Of a stretch of DNA of 64,000 nucleotides, positions 22,211 to 34,154 are shown piece by piece. The DNA comes from Hygrophila difformis. Taxonomy: Eukaryota; Streptophyta; Magnoliopsida; Lamiales; Acanthaceae. The stretch lies in contig JAOANR010000002.1 in NCBI GenBank assembly GCA_030278955.1, positions 8,173,982 through 8,237,981 on the forward strand, given 5' to 3'. The notes beneath the pieces were generated by a model. That model saw nothing but the letters and a program-made list of their open reading frames with translations. It made no database searches and had not been told where the DNA came from. The stretch's first letter is position 1, and the number at the start of each line of letters is the position of its first letter. Made by a program: the position numbers and the translations under genes.

Positions 22211-23641
22211 TTAATCGAGGTTTGGCATCTTGTTGCTGAACAAGTATCTCAGTGCAGAGTGATCTGTGTACACTATGGTTTTCGTACCAATGAGGTACTG
22301 TCTGAATTTATCAAACGCGAAAACCACAACATACATCTCTTTTTCCATGGTGGTGTAGTTGATTTGGGCTTCATTCAGGGCGTGACTTGCGTAATGGATT
22401 ACACAATGTTTCCCTTCCTTATGTTGCCCAAGAACTGCACCTACGGCGAGATCACTTGCATCGCACATTACCTCGAAAGGTATTGACCAATCGGGTGGTT
22501 GCACTATTGGAGCAGAAATCAACATCTTTTTTAGCGTGTCAAAGGCTTGAACACACGCTTCATTTATTATGAAGGAATTTTCTTTACAAAGCAAGTTAGT
22601 GAGCGGCTTGGCAATTTTAGAAAAATCTTTAATAAACCTTCGGTAAAGACCGGCATGCCCTAAGAAACTCCTAACTGCTTTTATTGAATTGGGTAATGGA
22701 AGATTGGAGATGACTAAGACCTTGGCTCTATCGACTTCAATGCCTGCGCGCGAGATGCGGTGACCCAACACAATTCCTTCGGTGACCATGAAATGGCACT
22801 TTTCCCAGTTCAAAACTAGGTTAGTGTCCTCGCATCTTTTTAAAATTTTTGCAAGATTAGTCAAACATCCATCAAAAGTATCTCCATATACAGAGAATAT
22901 AGACATCCATGCATTTTTCGATAAATTCGGAGAATATAGACATCCATCAAAAGATTAGTCATCCATGAAAACTTCAATGCATTTTTCGATAAATTCGGAG
23001 AATATAGACATCATGCATCACTGAAAAGTTGCAGGCGCATTGCAAAGGCCAAAAGGCATGCGCATGTACGCAAAAGTTCCATACGGGCAAGTGAAAGTAG
23101 TTTTATCATGATCTTCACTAGATATTACAATTTGATTATAGCCTTAATAACCATCCAAAAAACAGTAGTACTCCCTCCCGGCCAACCTCTCGAGCATTTG
23201 ATCAATGAACGGTAAGGGAAAGTGATCCTTCCGCGTAGCGGTATTGAGCTTCCGGTAGTCGATGCAAACTCTCCAACCGGTCACTGGCCTTGTCACCACT
23301 TCTTCTCCTTGTTCGTTAGTAGTTATGCACATCCCCCCACGCTTAGGTACTACCTGCACTGGGCTAACCCATTTGCTGTCAGATATAGGATAGATGATAC
23401 CAACATCTAAGAGCTTGATAACTTCTTTCCTTACCACTTCTTGCATGTGGGGGTTCAAACGCCTTTGGGGTTGCCTAGAGGGCTTGTACTCCTCTTCCAT
23501 TAAAATTATGTGCATGCAAACAGAGGGGCTTATTCCTTTTATATCAGAAATGGTCCATCCAATTGCATGTAAATATTTCTTGAGAATGTCTACCAGAGCT
23601 TTTTCTTGTTCTTGTGTCAGCTTAGCTGACATTTACCGGTA
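22211..23641 (-). pseudogene. Athila pol: reverse transcriptase and RNase H (minus element)
   Basis: RT begins with 'TRPVTGWRVCIDYRKLN' and 'HFPLPFIDQMLERLAG'. A TAA at about 23144 stops the first frame at 'CFLDGY'. Around the catalytic segment a 35-base block (22978-23012) is copied again at 22910-22944, inserting about 60 bases a few codons after the FMDD position and destroying the active-site region. Downstream 'VLGHRISRAGIEVD', '[19 protein letters not shown]' and RNase H '[18 protein letters not shown]' are readable to a one-base frameshift near 22230. The upstream linker (about 23860-23640) is also broken by a TAA at 23859-23861. Confidence 0.92.
22910..23012. repeat. Short direct duplication inside RT
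   Basis: TGCATTTTTCGATAAATTCG and the following 15 bases occur at 22910-22944 and again at 22978-23012 (period 68). The uninterrupted sister sequence at 42480-42545 has one copy. Confidence 0.88.
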
Positions 23642-23858
23642 AATTTTTAGGTTCAGCGAGAAAAGCGTACTTAAGATGATCCGGAAGTATTTTAAGTTCA
23701 AGCTCTGGCGGACATTCAACGGAAGGCAGTAATTTGCGAGAAACGGATGGGGGTGAAAGATCAGATTTACCTTCAGGACCCTGTGTCAGTACAGGGTCCA
23801 CTTCCTCGTCATTGGTGCTCTCCTCCTCCTCCGGAGTGAATTCAACACCGTCGAAATC

Positions 23859-24600
23859 TTAAAGGTCCCCAGTTATAGGGTCCTCGAAGTGCACAGCATT
23901 GCAACTTGGCTCGGCACCAGCAGGCATCAGTACCTGCTTTGAAACTTTGTCCGACATCACAGTCATAGAGTCTATGCTCTCATCCTCACTCCTACCATCT
24001 ATTACATCATATTTGGAACAAGTTTCCTCATATGGAAACTTCTGCAGTTTGCCCATGTTGAAGTTCAGCTCTTCTTCTCCGACACGGAGCTTGATTTGGC
24101 TTGATCGAGCGTCTATCAGTGCACCGCCTGTTGAGAGAAAGGGGCGGCCTAAGATCAGCGGCATTTTGTAGTCCTCTTCAATGTCAAGAATGATGAAGTC
24201 GACAGGGAAGAGAGTCTCTCCTGTCTTGACGATCACGTCCTTCAGAATTCCGACTGGGTGGGTAATTGACCGGTCCGCCAGTTGCAATTTCATTGTAACT
24301 AGTTCAATTACTCCCAAGTGAAGACGTTTTGCCATGGCGACTGGCAGAACGTTAATCCTGGATCCCAAATCGCATAACCCTTTCCCGACATTGGTTTTCC
24401 CAATGTGGACTGGCAGTGTGATACAGCCTGGGTTTCCTTCTTCTCCGGTAGCACTCTTTAGATTATGGCACTGCAGCTGCCGTTTAAAACCACCACTTCA
24501 TCCTGCTCAAATTTCCTTCTCCCTGAAATCATTTCTTTAAGAAATTTATCATAGACGGGCATTTCCGAAATCATTTCGACCAGGGGAATAGTGATCTCAA
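23859..24600 (-). pseudogene. Athila aspartic protease region (minus element)
   Basis: The readable frame begins at about 24368 with 'GSRINVLPVAMAKRLHLG', just after the catalytic Asp position. It continues through 'KLQLADRSITHPVGILKDV', 'LFPVDFIILDIEED' and the second-lobe motif 'MPLILGRPFLSTGGALID'. The homologous plus-strand copy shows the active site as Asp-Leu-Gly in a 'CDLGSSINV' context, typical of Athila. Here frameshifts between 24600 and 24368 remove the join to gag. Its role would be polyprotein cleavage. Confidence 0.85.
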
Positions 24601-26784
24601 CAGCTTTCAATCTTTCTAAAAACTTTTAAAATTTTTCATCTTGTTCCTTATTTTTAAGACGTGCAGGGTATGGCACCCTTGGCATGTACTCATTATTATC
24701 AATTTTTGGTGGTAAAGGGAAGGAAGTTGTACCTTCACCCGTACCCTTATCAGCTTCAACTGTGGCTTCAGTCTGCGAATTAACTGCGTCTGATTTGTCC
24801 TTCACCAGTTCAATACTTTCTTCTCCTTCAATCTTTTCCTTTTCCTTATCAACCTCCACTGAATTCTTTCCCTTTACAGCCTTTTTCCTTCCGGACCCAA
24901 CATTCCCCTTCAGAGTCTTACCTCCCCGCAATGTGATCGCTTTATATTGCGGGTTGGTCTCAGTACTGCTCGGTAATGTTCCTTTCCCCCTGTTTTGCAG
25001 TTCTTTCGCCAGCCGAGTGACTTGTGTTTCCACATTCTTAATCGATGACTGCAGTTGTTGGTTTATCTCCCTTTGATTGGAAATAAACTCGGTCATCATG
25101 TTCTCCAGACGAGATGGTGGCTTTTGATTGAACTGCTGGTTCTGATCAGGTTGGGCTTGGAAATTTTGGAAGTTTAGGCCTTGGTTTTGGTTGGGTCTTT
25201 GTTGGATAAGTGGCTGGAAATTCTGATTGTGATTCTGGAAGTTTTGTACTCTCTGTTGAACGAACCCTTGATTCTGTGGCCGAAAGTTTTGCTGTTGGTT
25301 TTGGTGGGCAAACTGGGTAGGCTGATTTGGCTGAGATAACAAATGCGCATTGAGTGCATTGTTATTTGAGTAGGATAGGTTGGGGTGGCGGTTCTGATAG
25401 TTTCCGGCATAGTTACAGCTTTCGGTAGCTATCTGTTGGCATGTATCAGTTGGATGTGGTCCCTGACACAGCCCGCAAACAGCTTCCGATTGCTGTGGTT
25501 GTGCTTGACTTGAAGAAGCTCCTGCCTGTACAGTACCTTTTCCTTTATCCTGACCCAGCTGAATCGCAGCTACATGTTCCTGTAATTTTTCAAAGTCTGT
25601 TTTACCCTCACTTACAGCAAAAAATTTTCTAGAGGAGTCAGCCTTCCTTTCATCAGTGTTCAGCACTGATCTGTTGACAGACATGGTCTCAATCTTTGCC
25701 CAGGCTTGGTCCATGGGTAAGTGGAATAAATGTCTTCCTCCATGAGAGGTGAGTCCTCCGTAGAATTTTCGCAACTGTTCCCATGGTTGATATCCATGTT
25801 GGGGGCATCTTCTCAAAAGGTTGAAGAACCTTTCTTTGGCATCATAGAGTGACTCATTCGGCTTCATTTTGAATTCTCCAATTTTTGCTCGTCCTTCCTC
25901 CACTTTCGATTCAGGGAAGTACTTCAACAGAAAACTCCTCACCAGATCTGCCCACGTGCTTCTCTGATTGATGGGCAACGACTTATACCAATCCCTGGCT
26001 CCACTAAACAATGAGAAAGGAAACAACATCAGTCATATAGCATCAGGGGATACCCCCTGATTTTTGATCGTATCGCAGAGCTCCAGGAAAGTTTGAAGAT
26101 GATCATGAGGGTCCTCATGATTTGCACCGCAAAATTGATTGTTCTGCACCAAATTGATTAGTGCAGGTTTAAGCTCGAAGTTGCGTGCGGCAAATTGTGC
26201 TCTCCCGGGCCTGTTCAGATAAGGCTCCACAATAGGCTGCATAAAGTCAGCTGTTGCCTGTTGTTGATGATTTCCTTGTTCTGCTTGATCTTGGTATTGC
26301 TGGTGGTAATTGGGATTTTGTTGGAACATGTTGTCTGGCTCTTGAAGGTTGTTCTGAAATTGGTCTTGATTGAAGGGTTGATTTTGGTATTGTTGGTTTG
26401 GTATATTTTGGTTTTGGTTTTAGTTATATAGTTTTGGGGTGGTGGCGGTTGTTGGTGGAATTGCTGGTAGTGTTGATGTTCCAGATGAGGTAGATTCTCC
26501 TCTTCGTTGACACGATTTGGATGTTCTACCATACCTCCATCAGCTCCATTGCCAGGATTATTTGGTGGTTGATTATGGATGGGTGGTTGGTCTATGGGTA
26601 AGATCGGGGGAATGTCCTGGTTTTCTGCCATGTCAGATAAATCACTGCTTGTGGTTTCAGGTGAAGTACGAGTCCGTGCTTCCCGTTCCTTTCGCAATCT
26701 TGCTTGTGCTCTCAGCTATCGAGCAGTCCTTTCTATTTCTAGATCGAACGGTAGCTCAGGCAATGTATCCTTCCTCCGTTGCAT
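24601..26784 (-). pseudogene. Athila gag (minus element)
   Basis: ATG at 26784-26782 begins a frame homologous to the plus gag at 38731. The core 'GANHEDPHDHLQTFLELCDTIKN' and 'FSGARDWYKSLPINQRSTWADL' is the plant retrotransposon gag domain. It is followed by one CCHC-like motif ('CGLCQGPHPTDTC') and a long Asn/Gln-rich tail. Disruptions: TAG at 26716-26718, a frameshift near 26330-26420, a stop at about 26030, an in-frame deletion of roughly ten codons near 25740, and TAA near 24627. The protein would form the virus-like particle. The Q/N-rich tail is common in this lineage. Confidence 0.92.
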
Positions 26785-26912
26785 AAGCAGTTTATATCTT
26801 AACTTGACAGTACCTGCACAACCCCCATGTTAGTATTGGTTCAAAAGTATATACAAAAACTACCTATGAGTAAATCAGGAGTGTAATTCTCTTAATAAAC
26901 GGCGCTGCATCC

Positions 26913-26930
26913 TCCCCGGCAACGGCGCCA
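26913..26930 (-). other. Primer binding site, tRNA-Asp type
   Basis: On the minus strand TGGCGCCGTTGCCGGGGA is complementary to the 3' end of plant tRNA-Asp(GTC), including CCA. It directly follows the 5' LTR end. Minus-strand DNA synthesis starts here. Confidence 0.93.
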
Positions 26931-27104
26931 GGAAACTTTTGACAATTTCCCACACGAGTATTTTCGAAAGATAATAACCCCGGTTTAATTTTTATTCAAT
27001 GAAATCAATTATGAAGATGGAGTTGGGATTAGGGATATGTTTATAGGTTGACACTTTTTATTACTCATGTGGGAAACTTTGATTTCAAATGGCGCCATGA
27101 AAAT

Positions 27105-27122
27105 CATTATCGGCAACAGCCA
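27105..27122 (-). other. Degenerate second primer-site-like sequence
   Basis: On the minus strand GTCAAAAGTTTCT is followed by TGGCTGTTGCCGATAATG. This repeats the context of the true primer site about 190 bp upstream of it, with the central bases eroded. Confidence 0.6.
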
Positions 27123-29390
27123 AGAAACTTTTGACAATCTCCCACTATATGAGTAATTTCTAAAATATCAAGTTTGAATTTATTAAATGAAAAGAGTTAT
27201 GATTTATGGAAGGAGTTTAAGGATATATTAAGGTTGTCACGTTTTTATTACTCGTGTTAAGAAACTGTGGCCCGAAAGCGCACGGTGTCAAAAACTGCAG
27301 TAATTTATAGTAAGACCGGATCGTTCACTGGAGGATGTGCGATAGAAGCAGGGCCCACGTCGTTTACTAAGATTTTCCACTCGGTTACTCGTTTCAGATT
27401 TTGCATTGGTTTCTAACCACTACTTGACATAATTTAAACTAGGTTATGAAAGCAGTAAAAGTTACACTACAAAGCATAATAAAGTTAAGCTAGAAAGCAA
27501 TTAAATCTATTCTAAGAAAGCACTAAAAATTATACTAAGAAAGCAGATAAAATTATTCTATGAAAGCGAATTTAAAAAGTGACAGAAGGGACAGGGAGGA
27601 AAAAATAAAGACTGGACAAGATTCAGATGAAACACAATTAAACTTCCATTTTAATTACACAGATCTTTGCTTGGGATAGTTCGTCAGTTAGCTAACTCTC
27701 ATGCTTTCTAGACTATGTTCCTTTAACAGACAGGTACTTACAGTCAGAATTTACATGCTATTAAGACCTCAATTTCTAAGATACCAAAGATTAATAACTC
27801 CCCCTGCCGAGGTATGTCATTTCTCCATGGTGGATAAGCAACACCCAACACAATCATTAGTTGACGTGCTAAGTACTCCTATCACCCCCTTGTCACACCC
27901 AATAGTCTAGATAAAATCCCGAACTAATCCACAACTCTTAAACCTTACAACCGGCGGCCAACCTCTAATTCTTCCGAGTGACCTCTATGAAAGCATTTTA
28001 AAGCGGTAAAGAAAGCAGTAAAGAAAGCATTTAAAAACCTATCACTCGGAAGCCTCAAAGGCTATCTCATTCCGTTAGCATAAAAGAGCTCCTGGTTTCG
28101 ATGACCAGATGCAGATTTAGAACTTCCCAAATATCAGTAAGCCACAGGGCTTATAACATCCGGTTAGTTATGAAATACATACTGAGTGGAGCAGATCTGT
28201 GAAGATCTATTCCGGATGTACTCACTCAAGACTCAATGCTAGGCTTGGGGGGGAGAGGATAGTAGTTGAAAGAATACTCAACCCTACCTTAGAATTTAAC
28301 CAAGGCCTATATGTAGTTCCTCTAGTATTATGTATCCCATCTCATTCGAATCCAAGTGGACACGGATTCAATGCAATACCTAATATAAGATTTCCAACAC
28401 ACAGTAATTTTGAGAAAACAATTGATATTTGAAAATCATTCCCTACACAGGTACTAGACTCTCAGTTAAAACACAGATCCTTTCAGTCTAGATGAGACCT
28501 AATCGCTTACTCTGCTTCTAGTTTCCCAAAATCAATCCCCAGTAGAAATTGAATTAGTCATAACTGTGAAATTATCCCTTACTTAGATCCGGATTTTAGA
28601 AAGTGATTTTTGCGATATTTATTATGTAGCATCAGATTTAAATCAAGACTTCTATGTCCAAGGAGAAGGATCCCCAAAATATTATAGACCACAATATCTA
28701 CATAATAATATCATGCATACATGTATATGGGAAGTAAAATAAAATACCGCAAAATATATGGTGGGATTAGACAGAATTTGATACACAAAGATGGATTAGC
28801 CTTGAGATAAGAAGAATTGGCTAAAATAGTGTCAGAAATAACTGGGGTTGTCTGGACTGCAAACATCTGCCATCCAGTTCCCAATTATTCCAGATGGAAT
28901 GGTTTTTAGACAGTAAGAAACCCTTAATGACAGTGATCGCTACCATCAAGAGTCCTACTATTCATGAGAGAGTAAAAACCCACATGTTTTCTCACTACAG
29001 TACTATTATAACAATGTTGATCCACACTGTTTAACATTACTGTGGCTCAAAATTCAGGTTGAAATTAAGATAAAGAGAAGAAAACTGTATCTAGTTAAGA
29101 ATTGGCTGAGTGGCTAATCGTTATCCCGGTGAAGGGACCTTTTTGCCAACATTGATCTGTGATATCTCTTATTACCCGTTCATACATACAAGTGATGAGA
29201 AAAAGTGAAATTAAAAGAATGTTTTTGGGTATTGCGTAAGTATCAATCACACAATAATATAGACACTAATGGGTTGAGGTGTGTAATGGATAAAATTAAA
29301 TGCAATGGGCCTAAGCCCAGTACATCCATGCAACTTACACACTTCAGGAAGATAAAATCTTTTTGGAGTTTTAAAATAGAGATGGGAGGT

Positions 29391-29772
29391 CAATTCGGTC
29401 TAATGTAATATAGACCAAATTGCCTATGCATGAGAAATGAAGTGTTATCTTACCCAACTAATCATAGTAAGGTTGGGAAATAACATCATCTAATTCGGTT
29501 TGTCAAGCAATTCGGTATAGACCAAATTGGACAAACCGAATTGATAGGGTTATCCCCTTACTCAAATTTGGCTAAGGCATTTGCTTCAAAAGGAGTGTTT
29601 AATTCGATTTACCAGGTTAATTCGGTGTAGACCGAATTGGCAAACCGAATTGGTTTAACAAGGAAAATAAACTAAGGCAGGAAGGGATGATAATGCATAC
29701 AATGAGATTTCCAAGTTAATTCGGTCTTCATGGGCAATTCGGTTTAGACCGAATTGCCTTAGACCGAATTGC
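29391..29772. repeat. LTR middle palindrome array (AATTCGGT/ACCGAATT type)
   Basis: At least nine half- or full palindromes of the element's own word. In LTR orientation it is followed by CTATTTTAA (29371-29380, minus strand), a TATA-like sequence. The opposite LTR has only one copy (7869-7890). Confidence 0.9.
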
Positions 29773-30663
29773 ATGGCATTTTTACATGTGTATTTTTTTA
29801 TGTTTACAAATATCACTGCGGTTTCTAAGTTGATGTGGTTTATGATAGATGGGATTGACCCTATCACACATTTCACATCAATGTCATCTCGCAACCATAC
29901 TTGCAAATATTTTGTAGTTTTCCATAATTATGCATGTTCAGTGGATAATAGCATAGAGTAAACCCTAAAGCTACAAACAAATAATTCATAGATTAAATAA
30001 CCTAAAACAACTATAATTCTAAGAACATCATGCATAAAAATAAGAACACTTAAATTTTCTAAGGCAACATTAAATAAGAAATCTAAGCAAGGAAATTAAA
30101 ATAAAGCATGTAAATCTATTTCTAAGAAGCCTTAAATTATCTAAACACCTAAGAACACTTATTTGAGCTCTAAGGTATAAAAACACACCAAAAATCCACT
30201 TAATATGCATTTATTAAGAATGAAAGCCAACTAGAAACACATTAAATGTAACCTAGTTGGAACAAACATTCATTCTACCATATTTATTGCTAAAGAAAGC
30301 ATTTAAAGAGTGTGAAACACATGAGCCAAAATCCATTTCTGAAATTTTCTTTGCATTAAACATTTGAAAACAAAGTAAATAACTCAAAACTATCATTAGA
30401 TTGAAGGTTGGGTTCATTCCAACTACAAAGCATGTTAAAAATATGGAAAATGGCTACTCTAAGTGGTAGTAACAGCTTTACAAATTAAACTAACATCAAA
30501 GCAACAAAAACTAATCTAAGGTGCATAAAAATAATCTAACTAATCTACCTACCTAACCCTTAAGGGGTGAAGAACTTGGTACCCCTCGTCCTCTCCAAGA
30601 ATTAAAGTTGGAACTGTATTCTGTGTTGTGTTCTTCTTTTTTTCAGTGTTGGTGAGAAGTAGG

Positions 30664-30670
30664 TTTTATA
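30664..30670 (-). promoter_or_regulatory. TATA box of the Athila 5' LTR
   Basis: TATAAAA on the minus strand, about 95 bp downstream of the U3 palindrome array, in a context shared with the 3' LTR (8786-8792). It is the likely promoter for gag-pol RNA. Confidence 0.6.
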
Positions 30671-30763
30671 CTTGTTCCTCAAAACCTTAGGCCCATCAGA
30701 GCCTATTAGCAATGGCATGCTTTTTCCACGTGCTCCTCAGCTTCCTTTGGATGTATTTTGAAC

Positions 30764-31092
30764 TTAATTCGGTCTCCACATACAATTCGGTATAGACCGA
30801 ATTGGTGGACATCGAATTGCTTGAAGTCCTCCTTTCTTGATCTTTGGCTGGGATGTGGTCTTCAATATCAATTCGGTATAATGTAGACCGAATTGATTGT
30901 GTCGACTTGCTCATGGTCTCCTGCTTGGCTTCCTTGTCTTGAATCAATTCGGTCTATGTGGTTAATTCGGTGTAAACCGAACTGCATAGACCGAATTGGG
31001 TATCTTGCTTCTCCTCTCAACACTTGGTCTATTGTTCTTCTTTATTCTTCAGCAATTCGGTCTATATGGGCAATTCGGTGTAGACCGAATTG
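30764..31092. repeat. U3 palindrome array (AATTCGGT/ACCGAATT type), 5' LTR
   Basis: Same array as 8886-9213, differing by a few substitutions. It lies about 330-660 bp inside the LTR start. Confidence 0.92.
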
Positions 31093-31426
31093 CCTTTCAA
31101 TACTTGGCCAAAAATTTCATTTTTGTGGGTTCTTCATTCTTTTCCCATCTTTTTGATTTTTGTGGGCTATTTTATTCTTTTGCCCATCTTTTCATTCCTT
31201 TTTCTTTTCTTTTTCCTTTTTCATATTTTTGGATTTTTCTAACACAAATGAAATTAAAATTGCATATTTTTTGTGTTTTTCATTACCAGCTTATTGTTTT
31301 TATAAACTCGCATTAATTTGTCGAATTCAACTGCTTTCTTATTAAAATAAGATGGAAATACGATCACAATGTCCGTCTCAGACACGGAAATGGATTGGAA
31401 ATAATGGACAATTTTGGCCATTATCA

Positions 31427-31964
31427 ACATCCTCACATTTAATACTGATCGTCCCCGAGCAGTCAGATAAGATAATCAAAATTACAAGTATTAAACTCTC
31501 TTGATTGCAGTGTTTAATGAAATGATATTTTTCACTTGAGTAGGTATATAAATTACTCATTATTGTTAATTCTTCTTGAATATTTGTATAGAAAATCTCA
31601 TTAGTTTAATTCTTGAATTTAAGTATGACATGAACATTAATCAATCAAAGCAGAACATTTTTGTGGGTTCTTCATTCTTTTCCCATCTTTTTTATTTTTG
31701 TGGGCTATTTTATTCTTTTGCCCATCTTTTCATTCCTTTTCCTTTTCTTTTTCTTTTTTTCATGTTTTTGGATTTTTCTAACACAAATGAAATTAAAATT
31801 GCATATTTTTGTGTTTTTCATTACCAGCTTATTGTTTTTATAAACTCGCATTAATTTATCGAATTCAACTGCTTTCTTATTAAAATAAGATGGAAATACG
31901 ATCACAATGTCCGTCTTAGACACGGAAATGGATTGAAAATAATGGACAATTTTGGCCATTATCA
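31427..31964 (-). repeat. Remnant of an adjoining Athila copy: 3' UTR piece plus LTR start
   Basis: 31427-31654 matches the element's own 3' UTR next to the 3' LTR (9549-9860), minus a segment present at 9600-9670. 31655-31964 matches the first 310 bp of the LTR and ends exactly at TGATAATGG (minus strand). So an LTR beginning, a large deletion and a 3' UTR precede the 5' LTR of the minus element. GGTAA at 31965-31969 would be the outer target-site duplication. Confidence 0.88.
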
Positions 31965-33849
31965 GGTAACTTAAAAAAAGACGAATGAAGTGGAAAAAGA
32001 AATCAACTCCTTTATTCTGTCAAATCCTTCCCGCCAGAGGTATCTAGCTCCATCATTGCATTGATCAGGCTATTGGGCCGAGATAAAATTACTTGAGCAA
32101 TTGGGCTATTGGGCTTCTCCATGGGCCTGGTCTAATCTCCCCCTACAAGTTATAATTCTACAACCAAACAAATGTTAGAGAAATAAGTTATTAACAAAGA
32201 TTGAGTTGAAGAACTGTCCCTGTACACCGTGGGGATATCCGAGTGATATCATTCAAAACTAAGTTACAAAGGCCAAGATCCCTCCTGAGTGATTCAAGCG
32301 ATCACTATTGAGAGCCTTGGTGAAGATATTCGCATGTTGAAGGTCAGTTTCAACATGTTGAATGGACACCACCTTGTCTTCAACGAGTTCTCTGATGTAA
32401 TGGTGTCTTATGTCAATATGCTTGGTCCGGCTATGCTGCACTAGATTCTTGGCAATGTTAACTGCACTCATATTATCACACATCAGAAGCAACTCTTTCT
32501 GCTCCACACCATAATCTTTCAGCATCTGCCTCATCAATAGAAGTTGGGCACAGCAGCTACCAACAGCTAGGTATTCAGCCTCTGCAGTGGACAATGAGAT
32601 TGAACTCTACTTCTTGCTATACCAGCTTACCAGATTTGTTCCCACATAGAAACACCCACCCATAGTACTCTTACGATCATCAACACATCCAGCCCAATCA
32701 GCATCGCTGTAGTCGGTGAGTTGAAGACTTGAGTTCTTGGAGTACCAAATTCCCATATTGGTAGTACCAGAGACATACTTGATGATTCTTTTGGCTGCAT
32801 GTAGGTGAAATTCCTTGGGGTCAGCCTGGTATCTTGCGCACACACCTACTGCAAAGCTTATGTCAGGTCGACTGGCTGCAAGGTAGAGTAGACTTCCTAT
32901 GATACTTCGATACAGCTTCGAGTCAACACTCACACCAGTGGGATCTTGACTGATCTTATCATTAGTCCCAGTAGGAGTTCTAACAGGTTTACTTGACTTC
33001 ATTCCAAATTTCTTCACCAGGTCCTTGGCATACTTAGCTTGATTTAAGAATATACCTTCCTTCTTTTGAGTGATCTGTAGTCCAAGGAAGTAAGTTAGTT
33101 CCCCCACTAAACTCATTTCAAACTCACTGCTCATAATCTTGATGAATTCATCCTTGAGAATGTGAGAAGTGGATCCAAAAACATTGTCATCCATATAAAT
33201 TTGAGCAACAATGAATCCACTAGCTTCTCTTTTGATAAACATTGTTTGATCAGTGCTTTCTCTGTCATTCCCGTGATCCAACAGATAGCTAGAAAGCCTT
33301 TCATACCAAGCTCTAGAGGCCTGTTTGAGACCATACAAGGCTTTGTTTAGCTTGTAGACATGATCCGGATGGTGAGGGTCTTCAAACCCCTTTGGTTGTT
33401 CCACATATGCCTTTTCTTTTAACCATCCATTCAGAAACGCACTCTTCACATCCATCTGATAGAGTTTGAATTCAAATGAGCAGGCAACAGCTAGGAGCAA
33501 ACGAACAGCCTTTAGCCTGGCCACTGGAGCGAAGGTCTCACTAAAATCAAATCCCTCAACTTGTGTATAGCCTTGAGCCACCAATCGTGCCTTATTCCTA
33601 GTGATATTGCCATCTTCATCTGTTTTATTCTTGAAAATCCATTTGGTCCCGATGACATTGACATTAGCTGGTCTTTCCACCAATTCCCATACCTCATTCC
33701 TGGTAAATTGCTGGAGTTCTTCCTGCATGGCAGCTGTCCAGTGCTCATCACGGAGGGCTTCTTCCACTTTGCTTGGCTTAATCCCCGAGGTAAAGCAATG
33801 AAGTCTGGCTAATTCTTTATAGTTGATTTTCTTCTTGTTCATTGTCTTC
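31965..33849 (-). mobile_element. Ty1/copia SIRE-like fragment between two Athila elements
   Basis: The minus-strand RT and RNase H coding region (33842-32259) is followed by a 3' UTR containing a GGGGGAGAT polypurine-like tract near 32141-32149. Both sides are cut by Athila insertions: the remnant at 31964 and the plus element LTR at 33850. TCTTC (33845-33849) is the candidate duplication for the latter. The 5' part of this copia element should resume to the right of the plus Athila element, in or beyond the second gap. Confidence 0.92.
32259..33842 (-). pseudogene. SIRE-like copia reverse transcriptase and RNase H
   Basis: RT motifs in order: 'ALRDEHWTAAMQEELQQF', 'NVIGTKWIFKNKTDEDG', 'NKARLVAQGYTQVEGFDF', 'MDVKSAFLNGWLKE', 'LNKALYGLKQASRAWYERL', and the catalytic 'IYMDDNVFGST' near 33190. 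The connection contains 'IIGSLLYLAASRPDI'. RNase H has 'YSDADWAGCVDDRKST', 'STAEAEYLAVGSCC' and 'SRTKHIDIRHHYIREL'. The combination 'CARYQADPKEFHL' and 'STAEAEY' favours the SIRE/Maximus lineage. One TAG near 32604 after 'LVSWYSKK' breaks the frame. The N-terminal RT and integrase are missing because of the Athila insertion at 33849/33850. Confidence 0.94.
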
Positions 33850-34154
33850 TGATAATGGCCAAAAATGACCATTATTTTCAATCCATTTCCGTGTCTTAAA
33901 CGGGCATTTGATCGCATTCCGGTCTTACATTAAGTAAGAAAGCAGTCGAATTGGACTAATTTATGCATAATTGTAAAAATAATAAGCTGGTGTGAAAAAG
34001 ACATAAATATGTAATTTTATTACATATTTATGTTAGAAAAATCCAAAAACATGAGAAAAAAGAAAAGGAAACAAAAAGATGGGAAAAAGATAGAAAAGCC
34101 CACAAAAAGAATATTTTCGACCCATCTGGCCCAATCCAGCAGGCCCAGGAAGAC

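Larger units (their letters stand above)
7509..31426 (-). mobile_element. Ty3/gypsy Athila-type retrotransposon, minus strand, with accessory ORF
   Basis: On the minus strand the order is 5' LTR (31426-26931), tRNA-Asp primer site (26930-26913), gag (26784-24600), protease, RT, RNase H and integrase (to 20745). These are followed by a post-pol palindrome array, a two-exon accessory gene (19595-11224), a 3' UTR, and a 3' LTR (9548 to the gap). Athila assignment rests on RT 'FMDDFSVYG'-type sequence (seen in the sister copy), protease 'DLG'-type active site, tRNA-Asp primer site, long LTRs (about 4.5 kb) and an ORF after integrase. The internal region is about 17.4 kb including a 2.5-kb solo LTR insertion. 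Many disruptions make it non-autonomous. Confidence 0.92.
26931..31426 (-). repeat. 5' LTR of the minus Athila element (about 4.5 kb)
   Basis: It starts TGATAATGGCC at 31426 (minus strand). The end at the primer site (CAAAAGTTTCC) is inferred, because the 3' LTR copy is lost in the gap. The final 300 bp contain a tandem duplication with a degenerate primer-site-like sequence at 27105-27122, so the true LTR end could lie there instead. Two palindrome arrays are inside. No coding sequence is supported. Confidence 0.85.
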
